From: Bromus sterilis | Lineage: Eukaryota > Streptophyta > Magnoliopsida > Poales > Poaceae | Length of the DNA: 64,000 bases | Direction of reading: 5' to 3' | Assembly (NCBI GenBank): GCA_950022295.1 | Contig: OX465598.1 | Span: 67,378,001 to 67,442,000 of the forward strand | Shown here: positions 33,404 through 45,386 of the stretch, piece by piece | Layout of the letters: every line of letters begins with the position of its first letter | Position numbering within the stretch: the first letter of the stretch is position 1 | Made by a program: the position numbers and the translations under genes | Notes under the pieces: generated by a model | What the model was told of the DNA's origin: nothing | The model's input: the letters and a program-made list of their open reading frames with translations, nothing else | Database searches by the model: none

Positions 33404-34212
33404 GTTGCACACTATCTTTTATCTTTTCTTTTTAGTCTTGTTAGTTTATCTTATCGTTTTTATCTTTGTATCCTTTATCAAAAATCACAAAAAAATGTTT
33501 GTCTCGCTTGGTACTGTTATTATGGGTACCACTGAAAACACCAGTTGTGTGACTTCAGTAGTCACAACAACAATGACTTTATCTGCACTCCTATTGCTAC
33601 ACCTGCCACTTCAGCATCTTCTGATGAAATTAAACCTGCTTTTCTTACTCTTGTTATGAAAGAACAATTCTTTAATGCTGGAGATGATGCTGCTTTACAC
33701 TTGAATAATTTTGTTGAGCTTTTTGATATGCAAAAGTATAAAGAATTAGAAGGAGATATTGTTAAGCTTAAGCTTTTTCATTTCTCCTTGAGAGGAGGAG
33801 CTAAAATTTTGTTCCAATCCTTGCCTAGGAATAGCATAGATTCTTGGGATAAGTGCAAGGATGATTTTATTGGGAACTACTACCCACCTGCTAAGATTAT
33901 CCGATTGAGGAGTAATATTATGAATTTTAAGCAATTGGATAATGAACACGTTGCCCAAGCTTGGAAACATATGAAATCACTTGTTAAGAATTGCCCTACA
34001 CATGATTTGGCTACTTGGATGGTTATCCAGACTTTTTATGCAAGCTTGAACTTTACCTCGCAGAACCTGTTAGATTCGGCCGCGGGAGGAACCTTTATGT
34101 GAACAACACTTGGTGCTGCCAAAAAACTATTAGATGAGATGATGACCGACTATTCCCAATGGCACACCGAAATAGCTCCAACAGGTAGGAAGGTAAACTC
34201 TGTCGATGATAT
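33404..34212 (+). pseudogene. gag: Element A gag, N-terminal part, interrupted by element C
   Basis: The original start is ATGGGTACCACTGAAAAC at 33522. A one-base deletion near 33540 (CACCAGTTG where B has CACCAAGTTG) breaks the frame, which is then open from 33545. A Retrotrans_gag-type domain follows (about 33640-34080), with LHNF-like LNNFVELFDMQKYK, LRGGAKILFQSLP, SWDKCKDDFIGNYYP and LDNEHVAQAWKHMKSL. A TGA at 34100-34102 replaces an expected Ser codon in the GGTFM.TTLGAA region. The frame continues to 34212, where element C is inserted, and resumes at 44528. Confidence 0.85.
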
Positions 34213-34217
34213 CTCCT
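34213..34217. repeat. Left target duplication of element C (CTCCT)
   Basis: CTCCT here matches 44523-44527 exactly. Removing 34218-44527 restores the gag reading of element A (..VDDISSLNEKVD..). Confidence 0.92.
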
Positions 34218-35727
34218 TGATGACCCTCAACGTAAGGGATCTGTTGCAGCGTTTTCGATAAGTAAGAGTGTCGAACCCAACGAGGAGCGAAAGGTATTGA
34301 TAGGTGATTTTGGACAAGGAATAACTGCAAGCACTGAAAGATAACTTTTTAGGGGTTTTCGATATAAGCAACAATAAGATAAAAGCAAGAAAAGTAAATA
34401 GCTCTGAGGAGCAGCAAGTGGCCCAATCCTTTTGAGCAAAGGATAAGCCTGGCAACTGAACTTATAAAGACTAAAGCGTTCTTGAGGACACATGGAGAGG
34501 TAGTCACGTGTTTTCGCCATACTCCGTATCGATAATAAGTGTTGTGCTGATAAGTGTTGAGTGGGTGGATCTATGCTAGCACACCTTCTAGGCTAAGATA
34601 AGTGCACTCTTATGATTAAAAATCTTGCAAGCATCCGCAAATACAAGATAGAAATTAAGGCAAAGCCTAACCACAACAATAAGATCAAGGATCCATTATT
34701 CCCTTGTGCAAAAGTGTGCAAACCGGGGTTCAGGTTTCTGTCACTCCGGCAACCCACCATAATCATTCTTTATACACAATGTATACCCCTAGGTCCTTAA
34801 TAAGGCGAAGTGTTGAGTGTTCGACTCACACAACACCACTAGGGAAATAACAACACAACTTAAATATCAAACAACACAAATTACTTCAACCTGATATGAA
34901 TACTAACAACTAGACTTCTCCCATGTCCTCAAGAACTAAAGTAACTACTCACAAGAAATAAAAGAGATCATGATCAGAGGTGATAAATATATGGTAAACA
35001 ATCTGTACATAATGATATTTCTCCAACAAAACTCAATAGCATTCACCACAAAGTATTAATCAACACCGATAGAGTAGAGAGGATAGATAGTACGAATTAC
35101 AACACAAGATGAACTTGTGAGGTGAGATTGGATGGTGGTGGAGATGGTGTTGATGTTGGGGATGATGTTGATGATGATCTCGATGATGCCCGTGATGATG
35201 GTGATGACGATGGCGATGATCTCCCCTTCCGGGAGGTGACCTCCTCGGCGGAATCTGCCCGCCGGAGAGCCCTTTTCTTCTCTGTAGGTTTCCACCACGA
35301 AGCGGCGGCGGAACTCCGTGAAAGCTTATTTTTTAGGGTTTTCACGTATCGAGGAGTATATAGGCCAGAGGGGGAGCCGGGAGTGGCCCCGGGGCTCCAG
35401 GCACCCTCCAGGCGCGGCCAGGGGTGGCGCCGCGCCAGGTGGCCGCCTGGGGTCCCTGTGGCCCCCTCTGGCCCCTCTTCGGCGAGTCTTCGTTAATCCT
35501 TCGGAAAATACCCTCCTTGGATTTTAAGGTAATTTGGAGGTATTCTTCTTCAGCAACTCAGCGTCCACTTTTTACCGCTGAATCCTGCATCTGCTGCTTC
35601 GGCACCGGAAAGTTGCAAACTGTGTAAAATAAGCCCAAACAACATAAGAACATCATCGTAATGTGAAATATATCAATGAATAAGGATGAATTATGATATA
35701 AAATAGTTATGCATTTTGGACGTATCA
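34218..35727 (-). repeat. Element C 3' LTR
   Basis: A GC-rich block at 35375-35475 lies upstream (on the minus strand) of a CTATATACTCC box at 35354-35363. The adjoining interior reads CTCCCCCAAGCTT on the + strand, the polypurine side. Confidence 0.9.
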
Positions 35728-37376
35728 ACTCCCCCAAGCTTAGACCTCGCTTGTTCCCAAGCGAAAACTGAGCTTGGTAAACCTGTCCACAAGTTTAGAG
35801 AGTGAAGTGTCGATAAATAGAATACGGACAAGAAGCATCATGATTTATTCACCAAACTCAAACATCCTCATCAGCAATCTTCAACTCATAAAGCCCTTAT
35901 GAAAGAGTAATATCAATTATAATCAAGATTAGGGCTAAGGAAACGCATCAAATCATGGCAAACATGTCCTTTTGTCAAGAACAACTAAAAGCTTTTACTT
36001 TTGCTCTTTCTTTTTATATTTTGATGAGACAATTTGGAAGTTTTTTAAGAACAAGCTATTAGTCATGAAGTGAGAATGCTAACACAAAGGAAGATGTTTG
36101 CTTGGCAAATGCTTTTGCAAACAACTTACTTATCAAAAGATAGTGTCAACAATGATATGGCATGGCAAAAATTTAATGCAGCATTATATGGATGAATCCT
36201 TATCAGCACCAAGTGTATGTTCTCTTTGGGAAAGGAGGAAGTAGGAAAAACTAACTCAACATAAAAGTAAAGGAAAGGCCTTGTTAAAGGCAAGCAGGGG
36301 AAACTCAAGTGCTATCCTTAAATCAAACAGAATAAAAAAACAAATTTTGAGAGGTGCATGATTTTTCAACGAATGCTAATAGAAAACTCAATTACTTCTC
36401 AGATTGGACAAGTTTCGAGGAACGGCTCCCAAACGGGGACGATCACATCCCCGCAATCTCCTTTTTTTATCACTGCCAAAGTTTTCTGATTTCTCATGAA
36501 CAAAGCGTGAAGGAGGGTTTGTTTTTTGTATTATCTTTTGCGAGATGGGCGCACTCATGCCAGTTCCTCCTCGTATTAGGGGCTTGCAGATTAGACATGC
36601 AATCCCGGGATAAAACTTGTCCAACATAAGAAGATCATGAATTAACTACTACTTCCTCATGAGCTAAAACAAGGGCACAAAATAGAAGATTTTGAACATT
36701 TAAGGATAACACACAAAATCTATACTTTAGGAGTGGTAGTGGAATACCACGAATAGGAAGATATGGTGGACTCATATGGGAGATATTGGTTTCAGGGTAT
36801 GGATGCACAAGCAGAATTCCGCTTAATACAGAGGATTGTCTAGCAAAGGCTTTGAGAGAACAGACAATTGATGAAGACTTGGATGCAAAGCAATATAAAA
36901 CATAAACATTAAAATAAGCATAGCACATCAAGTTGTCTTCCTTGTCAACATAACACTACAAGCATAATAACAAAGAGGGTTTGGCTATGTCGCTACTTTG
37001 AGAAAAACATGCTTGTTGTTATGACCAAAGCTATGTTTGCCAAGATTAAATAAAGTTTTCAAAGCCATACCTGATATAAGGTCAATAATCCCCATAAGAA
37101 TCATCATAAGGTCGATTTCATGAAGAGAATACCGAGTGCATCGAAGGGATCAATAGACTTCTCATTAATATTCCATCATAGACGACTCCATACTCACGGA
37201 TACATAACTCTCCAAAAAGGAGTGATAGACCTCAAAGCAAACACCTATTTTATAAGATCACTTCCCTAGACATGATACAACTCTACTTGACTCTAAAAGA
37301 CAAAGATAAAGATAAAGATACCGGGCACTCCCCCAAGCTTGGAACAAGCTAAGGGGATGCCATTACCTAAGGAGAT
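35728..37376 (-). other. Element C 3' untranslated interior
   Basis: There is no ORF with a known domain. A second CTCCCCCAAGCTTGG motif is at 37327-37341, close after the accessory ORF stop, repeating the polypurine motif at the LTR edge. Confidence 0.6.
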
Positions 37377-37883
37377 TTACTCCTCATCCTTGTTCTTGTT
37401 GATCACATACTCCTTGGCGAAGCGCTTCCATGGCAGCTGTTCTCCAGTCTCAAAGGACATTCCCGTCTCCAGGATCCTGCATTCAGCACCCAAACCCATG
37501 CGCAGAAACTTTAGTTCATACTCACAGTTCTGGGTCTGCAGATCATAGATTTGTGCTTGAAGCTCATAAACTTTTTCTTCTAGTGCGGCCAAACTTGACC
37601 ACATCTCCTTCATCTCCTTCTTGTGGTAAGCCTCTATTTCGTTCATGATGTCGAAGTTAGCTTCAACACCACGCTCCACCATCTTCTTGAACTTGAAGAC
37701 TTCATGTTCCATCTCCTTCAGCCGCTCCTCGGTGCTTCCCTCCTTGACTGGTCCTTTCAGATCTTCCTTGTGGAGGTCACCATCCTCCACACGAAGGATC
37801 TGGGGGTGATTCGTCACCTCAGCGAGGTAAGGGTTGATGACGTTGACGACGAACTTGTCCTTCGGGGAACTTGGGGAAGCCAT
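37377..37883 (-). CDS. Element C accessory coiled-coil ORF downstream of integrase (168 aa)
   Basis: The ATG at 37883 (GTGCCATGGCT, strong context) opens an intact frame MASPSSPKDKFVVNV.. to ..NKNKDEE and stop. Residues about 55-135 form charged heptads typical of a coiled coil (EERLKEMEHEVFKFKKMVE; LAALEEKVYELQAQIYDLQ). There is no signal peptide or membrane segment, so it is not an envelope protein although it sits where Athila env-like genes lie. It is open while gag and pol are broken. About 110 bases upstream a TATATAT and a splice-acceptor-like TTCCTTTCTGTGCAG are seen, so it could be expressed from a separate promoter or a spliced RNA. I do not recognise the family. It may help particle assembly, RNA binding or transport; this is inference. 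Confidence 0.6.
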   Translation of the reverse strand: MASPSSPKDKFVVNVINPYLAEVTNHPQILRVEDGDLHKEDLKGPVKEGSTEERLKEMEHEVFKFKKMVERGVEANFDIMNEIEAYHKKEMKEMWSSLAALEEKVYELQAQIYDLQTQNCEYELKFLRMGLGAECRILETGMSFETGEQLPWKRFAKEYVINKNKDEE

Positions 37884-37975
37884 GGCACCTAGGTCTAGCT
37901 GAAAGATTTTCTGGCAGAAACAGATCGAAAAGAAAACACACGAAATCGCAAGATACGTTGCCGGAACAATCCAGG

Positions 37976-38130
37976 CAAATATATAGCAAAAATTTCTGCA
38001 CAGAAAGGAAGGTAACGGGTCAAAGTGGAATCGGAGACGGACCCCTCGGTGCCCAGGCGGCCTCTCGGCGCAGCCAGGGGTGGGGCCGCACCAGGGGGCG
38101 CCTGGGCCCCCTGGAGCTGGTCTCCGGCTC
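37976..38130 (-). promoter_or_regulatory. Promoter- or acceptor-like module before the accessory ORF
   Basis: On the minus strand a GC-rich block (38130-38045) resembles the block in this element's LTR. It is followed by a pyrimidine tract ending in GTGCAG (38012-37996) and a TATATAT (37985-37979), then the ATG at 37883. The LTR has the same order, GC block then TATA. Confidence 0.4.
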
Positions 38131-38274
38131 CACTTTGGCCTCAAATTTTCTATATTTTGCAAAAACTCGTAATATGGAACTTTTACGGCGGTTTCGCGAT
38201 GTTTCCTTACCGTAATACATACCTTTCCTTATTCTGCCTTTGCTGGTGTCTGAAACAGGGTTGCAACTTGTTCT

Positions 38275-39230
38275 TCATGAGTTGTTGTCCAAATCCACAT
38301 CAACATTGATAGGGTCTCCTTCTATGTAACGCTTAATTCCTTGCCCATTCACCACTTGAGGTTTTGTGCCTTCGAAATTGTTAATCTTGATAGCACCCAA
38401 GCGGTAGACTTCCTCAATATGAAATGGCCCTTCCCACCTGGAAAGTAGTTTACCTGGAGAAAACCTGAAACGGGATCTAAACAACAAAACTTTATCACCA
38501 ACATTAAATTCACGTTTCAGAATCCTCCTATCGTGCCACTTCTTTACCTTTTCCTTGAACATTTTAGCGCTCTCGTAAGCTTCACTTCTCCACTCATCTA
38601 GAGAAGTCAAGTTCATGAGACGCTTTTCACCAGCTAATTTCGGGTCAACATTAAGCTCTCTAATAGCCCAGAAAGCTTTGTGCTCTAATTCTAATGGCAA
38701 ATGGCAAGCTTGCCATAGACCATTTTATAGGGAGACATGCCCATGGGTTTTTTGTAAGCAGTTCTATACGCCCAGAAAGCATCTCCTAACTTATTCGACC
38801 AATCTTTTGTATTTCTACTAACTGTCTTCTGTAAGATCAACTTGATCTCTCTATTGGTGAGCTCAACTTGGCCACTAGTTTGAGGGTGGTACGGCGAAGC
38901 AATTCTATGATTGACATCGTACTTCGATAAAGCTTTTATAAAAGCTCCATGTGTAAAGTGCGAACCCCCATCAGTCATGAGATACCTGGGTACTCCAAAC
39001 CTTGGAAAAATTACATCCTTGAGCATTTTCAAAGATGTCTTGTGATCATCACTTTCAGTGGGGATTGCCTCTACCCACTTGGTTACATAATCAACAACAA
39101 CTAAAATGTGAGTGTACTTGTGCGAGGAAGGAAAAGGACCCATAAAATCAAAACCCCAGCAATCAAAAGACTCAATCACTAGAGAGTAATTCATAGGCAT
39201 CTCATTCCTTCTACTAATATTACCAACTCT
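38275..39230 (-). pseudogene. pol: Element C integrase
   Basis: The HHCC zinc region ends in SCDKC just before an in-frame TAG (39228-39230) replacing a Gln codon. The core shows the first Asp in WGFDFMGPFPSS, the second in LMTDGGSHF and Glu in TSGQVELTNREIK, the DDE triad. It ends the readable core at WAYRTAYKKPMG and VYGK. A one-base deletion near 38709 shifts the frame, and the C-terminal domain continues (LELEHKAFWAI.., NVGDKVLLFRSRF, GKLLSRWEGPF) to a stop at 38275. There is no chromodomain. It would insert element cDNA into the genome; this copy cannot. Confidence 0.88.
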
Positions 39231-41179
39231 CTAACACTTATCACATGACAAAACATAACTTCTAGCATCCATAAAGAGAGTACGCCAATAAAAACCTGAT
39301 TGAAGAACCTTATGTGCGGTCCTCTCACCAGTATGATGTCCTCCATATGGACTGCCGTGACATTGTTTGAGAATGTCCTTCTGCTCGTGTTCCGGTATGC
39401 ATCTTCTCACGATCCCATCTGGACCTTCTTTGAAAATATGTGGGTCATCCCAAAAGTAATGCCTCAAATCATGAAAGAACTTCTTCCTTTGCTGAAATGT
39501 TAGACCTGGAGGCAAAAACTTTTCAACGATAAAGTTAGCATAATCTGCAAACCAAGAATCGGAGAGAGATTGTACTTTTAGAACAGCTAGCCGTTCGTCT
39601 GGAAAACTGTAGTTGACTGGAATGGGATCATGCGGCATATCTTCCATCCTTGAAAGATTATCCGCCAGCGGATTGTCTGCTCCTTTCCTATCGATAATCT
39701 GCAAATCAAATTCTTGAAGAAGGAGTACCCATCGGATGCGCCTTGGTTTGGCATCCTTCTTCTCCATAAGATACTTAATGGCAGCATGGTCAGTATGAAT
39801 AATAATCTTAGAATCAACAATATACTGCCTAAACTTATCACAAGCAAACACTACTGCTAAGAATTCCTTCTCCGTAATAGCATAATTATTTTGAGCACCA
39901 TCAAGGGTTTTGCTAGCATAATATATAACATTCAACTTCTTATCAACCCTCTGCCCTAAAACAGGTCCAACAGCAAAATCACTAGCATCACACATAATTT
40001 CAAAAGGTAAATTCCAATCAGGTGGTTGTACTATAGGAGAGATTATTAAAGCTTTCTTAAGAACTTCGAAGGCTTCCTTACAATCTTCATCAAAAATAAA
40101 AGGAACGTCCTTCTGGAGAAGATTAGTGAGGGGTCTCGAAGTCTTAGAAAAGTCTTTAATAAATCTTCTATGGAAACCAGCATGACCGAGAAAACTACAA
40201 ATACCTTTGATGTCCCTTGGGTAGGGCATCCTTTCAATTGCTTCGATATTGGCCATGTCCACCTCAATTCCCCTCTCGGAAATCTTGTGGCCAAGAACAA
40301 TTCCCTCGTTGACCATAAAGTGGCACTTCTCCCAGTTAAGCACCAAATTTGTCTCCTCACATCTCTGCAAAACTTTATTAAGGTTGTGGAGACAATGGTC
40401 AAAAGAGGTTCCACAGACGGAGAAATCGTCCATGAATACCTCCACAATTTCTTCACAAAAACCATGAAAGATAGCAGACATACACCTTTGAATAGTAGCA
40501 GGGGCATTACATAAACCAAAAGGCATACGCCTGTAAGCATAATACCATAGGGACAAGTAAAAGTGTTCTTCTCTTGATCAACAGTGTTAACATGAATTTG
40601 AGAGAAGCCAGAATAACCATCAAGATAACAAAAGTGAGTATTTTTGGATAACCTTTCAAGCATTTGGTCGATGAATGACAACGGGTAGTGGTCCTTCCTA
40701 GTTGCCTTGTTTAGCTTCCTGTAATCAATACACATTCTATATCCAATAATAATTCTCTGAGGAATTAGTTCATTCTTATCATTAGGAACCACAGTTGTTC
40801 CTCCTTTCTGTGGAACACCATGAACCGGGCTTACCCACTTACTATCAGCTATAGGGTAGATAATACCTACGGCTAGCAGCTTGAGAATCTCAGTCCTTAC
40901 AACATCCATCATCTTCGGATTCAACCGTCGTTGATGATCAAAAACTGGTTTAGCATCAGGCTCAAGGTTGATGGTTTGTTGAAAAATAGATGGACTAATC
41001 CCCTTAAGGTCATCAAGGGTATAGCCAATTGCACCTCGATGTTTGCGAAGTACTTCCAATAGTCGCTCTTCTTCATACCCTGAAAGGTTAGAATTGATAA
41101 TAACAGGATATACTTTCTTTTCATCTAAATAAGCATATTTGAGCGTATCAGGAAGAGGTTTAAGATCAAATACTGGATC
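39231..41179 (-). pseudogene. pol: Element C reverse transcriptase and RNase H
   Basis: The RT begins after an in-frame TAA at 41177-41179 that separates it from the protease. Motifs in order are VSPVHGVPQKGG, YRMCIDYRKLN, the first catalytic Asp in YLDGYSGFSQI, a frameshift near 40556, MPFGLCNAPATIQR, the second catalytic pair in FMDDFSVCG, LGHKISERGIEVD and FLGHAGFHRRFI. The RNase H region has PFEIMCDASDFAVG, EKEFLAVVFA and IIHTDHAAIKYL, then the linker to the integrase zinc region (H..H and YVLSCDKC). Domain order and motifs are Ty3/gypsy, Athila-like. The frameshift and stops prevent a functional polyprotein. Confidence 0.9.
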
Positions 41180-41950
41180 TTATTTTGGTTTCGATAAAAT
41201 TCCCAAAGGCTCAACTGGAAGGTTGTGCTTTAGGATAGCGGGCTGTCTCAAGAATATGTCGTCCAGCTCATTTCTCTCCTGCATATGCAAATCATTCTCA
41301 TGGTCCTCCATATATTGCTGCGAAGGATCATTAGGAGGAATAGCAATGGAAGCAATATCTTCAATAATCTTATCATTACTAGGCAAATCAGTACCACGAG
41401 GCTGCTTAGAGAACTTAGAAAAGTTAAATTCATAGGGCTCACCATTGAATTCACCAGAAACTTTACCTTTCTTGCAATCTATTATAGCTCCACAAGTTAT
41501 GAGAAAAGGTCTACCGAAAATAATAGGACAAAAATTATCCCTTACTGAACCAAGTACCAAAAAGTCGGTAGGATATTTTACCTTTCCGCATAAGACTTCA
41601 ACGTCTCCCACAATTCCGATAGGAGAGATAGTTGCTCTATTTGCAAGATGAATAGTAACATCAACTTCTTCAAGTTCACAAGGTGAAATCTCACTCATGA
41701 TCTCTTGATAAAGTGAATACGGGATAACACTAGCACTCGATCCCAAATCGCATAGCCCATAATAATTGTGATCTCCTATTTTAACAGATACTACTGGAGT
41801 ACCTGAAATTGGGCCTTTATTCTTGGCTGTGACAAGGTTAGTGGAAACAACAAAAAAATTTATATTGGAATCTAAAGCATCATTAGTAACAAGATCCTTG
41901 ACCAATGCAACTCGAGGATCGACCTTGATCTGGTCCTCAGGCTCATCAAT
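41180..41950 (-). pseudogene. pol: Element C protease region
   Basis: The frame 41180-41905 has the retropepsin-type active-site motif LCDLGSSASVIP and a downstream motif CPIIFGRPFLITCGAIIDC. The region is closed by a stop at 41177-41179 and preceded by an in-frame TGA near 41948. It would process Gag-Pol. Confidence 0.82.
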
Positions 41951-42882
41951 TCATCTCTCACTCTTATTCATTATGCCTGTCACAAAAGAGTGCTCCCTTA
42001 TTCTTACGAGAAAATGGGGCTTTTCATATATAACTGCAGGCAAAATAGGGTCAGCAACATGAATATCAATAGGTAATTCTTTGAAGGGTTTATGATGTTG
42101 ATCCTTCTTCTTCTTAGAAGAGTCAATATGAGAGGCAAAGTCCTTACAAAAATCAATCATCAGATGGGAATCAAGACCAATATTAGAGCAAAAGGTATTA
42201 AAATAATCAGTTTTCACATAGCTCTCTATATAATCATGCTCATAATTTATAGTGGATTCAATACCTTTATCTATTTCGCAATCTTTGGTATTCTTCTGGA
42301 TCCTTTCAAGGAGATCCCATCTTTCTTCAATGCTTTTCGTCTGAAATAACCCACTAGAGGAGGCATCCAACATCTCCTTATCCCGACGGGAAAGTCTAGC
42401 ATAAAAATTTGAAGTATAGTTTTCTTGGGGATCTCATGAATAGGACATTTGAGCATTAGAGATTTCAATCTCCCCCAAGCTTGAGCGATGCTTTATCCGT
42501 CACGAGACCTAAAGTTATAGATATAGTTCCAGTCTCGATGAATTTCATGAAGAGGATAAAACTTGGTATAAAAGAGAGACATAAGCTCTTGCCAATCAAG
42601 CAAATGAGAGTTATCGAGAAGATTATACCAATCTGAAGCTTTATCTATAAGCGATATGAAGAACAATTTCTTCATGACAAACTCCATTGATACACCTGCA
42701 AGCTTAAATAGTGAACATAGTTGTGATAAATATAGCAAGTGTTCACTGGGATGTCTGTCTCCTGCATAACGATTAGCCAAAACACAATCGATAATACCAG
42801 CTGGTATTTTATAAGGCACAATTTCAGTAGGGGGGAACAACCACCACAGATGTGGGGTGTTTCCCCGTAAGCAACGATCCAA
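41951..42882 (-). pseudogene. gag: Element C gag
   Basis: The capsid-type region starts near 42882 and shows FKLAGVSMEFVMKKLFFISL, ASDWYNLL and FYTKFYPLHEIHR, the usual Retrotrans_gag layout. A TAA at about 42490 replaces an expected Gln (..SRDG, stop, SIAQAWGRLKSL). The next frame runs on to 42271, and a shift near 42400 leads into MLDASSSGLFQTKSIEERW and a lysine-rich stretch. No zinc knuckle was found. Confidence 0.82.
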
Positions 42883-42981
42883 TAGCTAGGTTGTCCATAC
42901 GGATAAAGAGCAGCAACAGCAAAATAAAAAACAACTATATAAAAACTTCCTTACCAGCTTCACTTACCAATAGCGCTATGC

Positions 42982-42999
42982 TCCCAGGCAACGGCGCCA
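42982..42999 (-). promoter_or_regulatory. Primer binding site of element C (tRNA-Asp, one mismatch)
   Basis: On the minus strand it reads TGGCGCCGTTGCCTGGGA, one base off the sites of A and B. It lies 12 bases from the 5' LTR. Confidence 0.9.
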
Positions 43000-43011
43000 G
43001 AAAACGTTACT

Positions 43012-44522
43012 TGATGACCCTCAACGTAAGGGATCTGTTGCAGCATATTCGATAAGTAAGAGTGTCGAACCCAACGAGGAGCGAAAGGTGTTGATAGGTG
43101 ATTTTGGACAAGGAATAACTGCAAGCACTGAAAGATAACTTTTTAGGGGTTTTTGATATAAGCAACAATAAGATAAAAGCAAGCAAAGTAAATAGCGCTG
43201 AGGAGAAGCAAGTGGCCCAATCCTTTTGAGCAAAGGATAAGCCTGGCAACTGAACTTATAAAGACTAAAGCGTTCTTGAGGACACATGGAGAGGTAGTCA
43301 CGTGTTTTCGCCATACTCTGTATCGATAACAAGTGTTGTGTTGATAAGTGTTGAGTGGGTGGATCTATGCTAGCACACCTTCTAGGCTAAGATAATTGCA
43401 CTCTTATGATTAAACATCTTGCAAGCATCAGCAAATACAAGATAGAAATTAAGGCAAAGCCTAACCACAAAAATAAGATCAAGTATCCATCATTCCCTTG
43501 TGCAAAAGTGTGCAAACCGGGGTTCAGGTTTCTGTCACTCCGGCAACCCACCATAAGCATTCTTTATACACAATGTATCCCCCTAGGTCCTTAATAAGGC
43601 GAAGTGTTGAGTGTTCGACTCACACAACACCACTAGGGAAATAACAACACAACTTAAATATCAAACAACACAAATTACTTCAACCTCATATGAATACTAA
43701 CAACTAGACTTCTCCCATGTCCTCAAGAACTAAAGTAACTATTCACAAGACATAAAAGAGATCATGATCAGAGGTGATAAATAGGTGGTAAACAATCTGG
43801 ACATAATGATATTTCTCCAAAAAAACTCAATAGCATTCACCTCAAAGTAGTAATCAACACCGATAGAGTAGAGAGGATAGCTAGTATGGATTACAACACA
43901 AGATGAACTTGTGAGGTGAGATTGGATGGTGGTGGAGATGGTGCTGATGTTGGGGATAATGTTGATGATGATCTCGATGATGCCCGTGACGATGGTGATG
44001 ACAATGGCGATGATCTCCCCTTCCGGGAGGTGATCTCCTCGGCGGAATTTTCCCGCGGGAGAGCCCTTTTCTTCTCTATAGGTTTCTGCCACGGAGCGGC
44101 GGCGGAACTCCGTGAAAGCTTCTTTTTTAGGGTTTTCGCGTAACTAGGAGTATATAAGCCAGAGGGGGGGAGCCGGGAGTGGCCCCAGGGCTGCAGGCGC
44201 CCTCCCGGCGTGGCCAGGGGTGGGGCCGCGCCAGGTTGTCGCCTGGGGTCCCTGTGGCCCCCCTCTGGCCCCTCTTCGGCGAGTCTTCGTTAATCCTTCG
44301 GAAAATACCCTCCGTCGATTTTCAGGTAATTTGGAGATATTCTTCTTCAGCAACTCAGCGTCCACTTTTTACCGCTGAATCCTGCGTCTGCTGCTTCGGC
44401 ACCGGAAAGTTGCAAACTGTGTAAATAAGCCAAAACAACATAAGAACATCATCGTAATGTGAAATATATCAATGAATAAGATGAATTATGATATAAAATA
44501 GTGATGCATTTTGGACGTATCA
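43012..44522 (-). repeat. Element C 5' LTR
   Basis: This is the promoter copy for minus-strand transcription, with CTTATATACTCC at about 44149-44160 after the GC-rich block. Confidence 0.9.
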
Positions 44523-44527
44523 CTCCT

Positions 44528-45386
44528 CCCTAAATGAAAAGGTTGACATGATCATGTCTTTACTTTCCAAGCAAGCTCCTATTGATCCTCATGATGTTCC
44601 TTTAAATTCCTTGGTTGCTCAAGAACAAGTAGATGTGAACTTTATCTCTAGAAAGAAGTTCAACAACAATGCCTATAGGAGTAACTTTGGTAGCAATCCT
44701 AGAACGTTCCCATCCAACAACTATGGGAACAACAACACTTATCCTAGCACCAAGAACTCCACTTCTGAATTAGAGAGCATGCTTAAGGACTTTATCACTA
44801 CCAAAAAAGCCTTCAACAAGAGTGTAGAAGAGAAATTAGAAAAACTAGATAGTGTCACTTTGAAGGTAGACAACTTAGCCGATGAGGTAGAATGGCTCAA
44901 AATTAGAACTTCTCCCCTCGAGGAGAGGAAGACCACTCCTATAAATGCTATTCAAGTGCAAATCAATGAAAACATTAGGATGTTGGCCAAACTTAAAGAT
45001 AGATGGACTAGAGAAAAGGAGGAAGAAAATAGAATTAAGAGCCTTCCTACACACCATACCATTGCTACTATCCAAGGTGTTGAGGATATCCAAACTCTTA
45101 GCACCCAGCACACCCCTAGTCCCATTGGACCTATTAATGGTGATGCTATTACCTCAACCGTAGAAGAAGAAACTCCTATGAACATAGAGTCTTTCAAACA
45201 AGTAAGCCTAAATGATCACTACCACCTTGCTTGATAGTAGTGACCTTGATTTTGATAGATGTACCCTTTCTGAAGTTATTAGTTTACTACACAAAAATGT
45301 CTAGAGACCCCCACACTAGCACACTAAATCTTGCCTTCACGGATCATATCACCAATGCTCTCATTAAAGCTAGGTAGGATAAGCTT
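44528..45386 (+). pseudogene. gag: Element A gag, C-terminal part
   Basis: The gag reading resumes after element C. The frame to 45235 has the phrase SLVAQEQVDVNFISRKKFN, an Asn-rich stretch (NNNAYRSNFGSN..), a predicted coiled-coil part (SVEEKLEKLDSVTLKVDNLADEVEW) and SPIGPINGDA. After 45235 there are frameshifts and stops, including GCTAGGTAGG near 45373 where B reads AREE. No zinc knuckle is seen. Confidence 0.8.

Larger units (their letters stand above)
34218..44522 (-). mobile_element. Autonomous-type Athila-like gypsy element 'C', decayed
   Basis: LTRs of 1510 and 1511 bp (34218-35727, 43012-44522) start TGATGACCC and end GACGTATCA on the + strand. The target duplication is CTCCT. Minus-strand order: 5' LTR, tRNA-Asp primer site (42982-42999), gag, protease, RT, RNase H, integrase without chromodomain, an extra coiled-coil ORF, polypurine side and 3' LTR. 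Chromodomain absence, the CDASDF RNase H entry motif and the tRNA-Asp primer fit the Athila lineage. The LTRs differ at more than 45 positions in the first 1.1 kb, roughly 4-5%. Several stops and frameshifts make it inactive. It is inserted in element A's gag. Confidence 0.92.

Noticed and set aside
15498..42999. Segments matching tRNA-Asp 3' ends
   Set aside because: They are 18-base primer sites beside LTRs, not tRNA genes; no cloverleaf is present.
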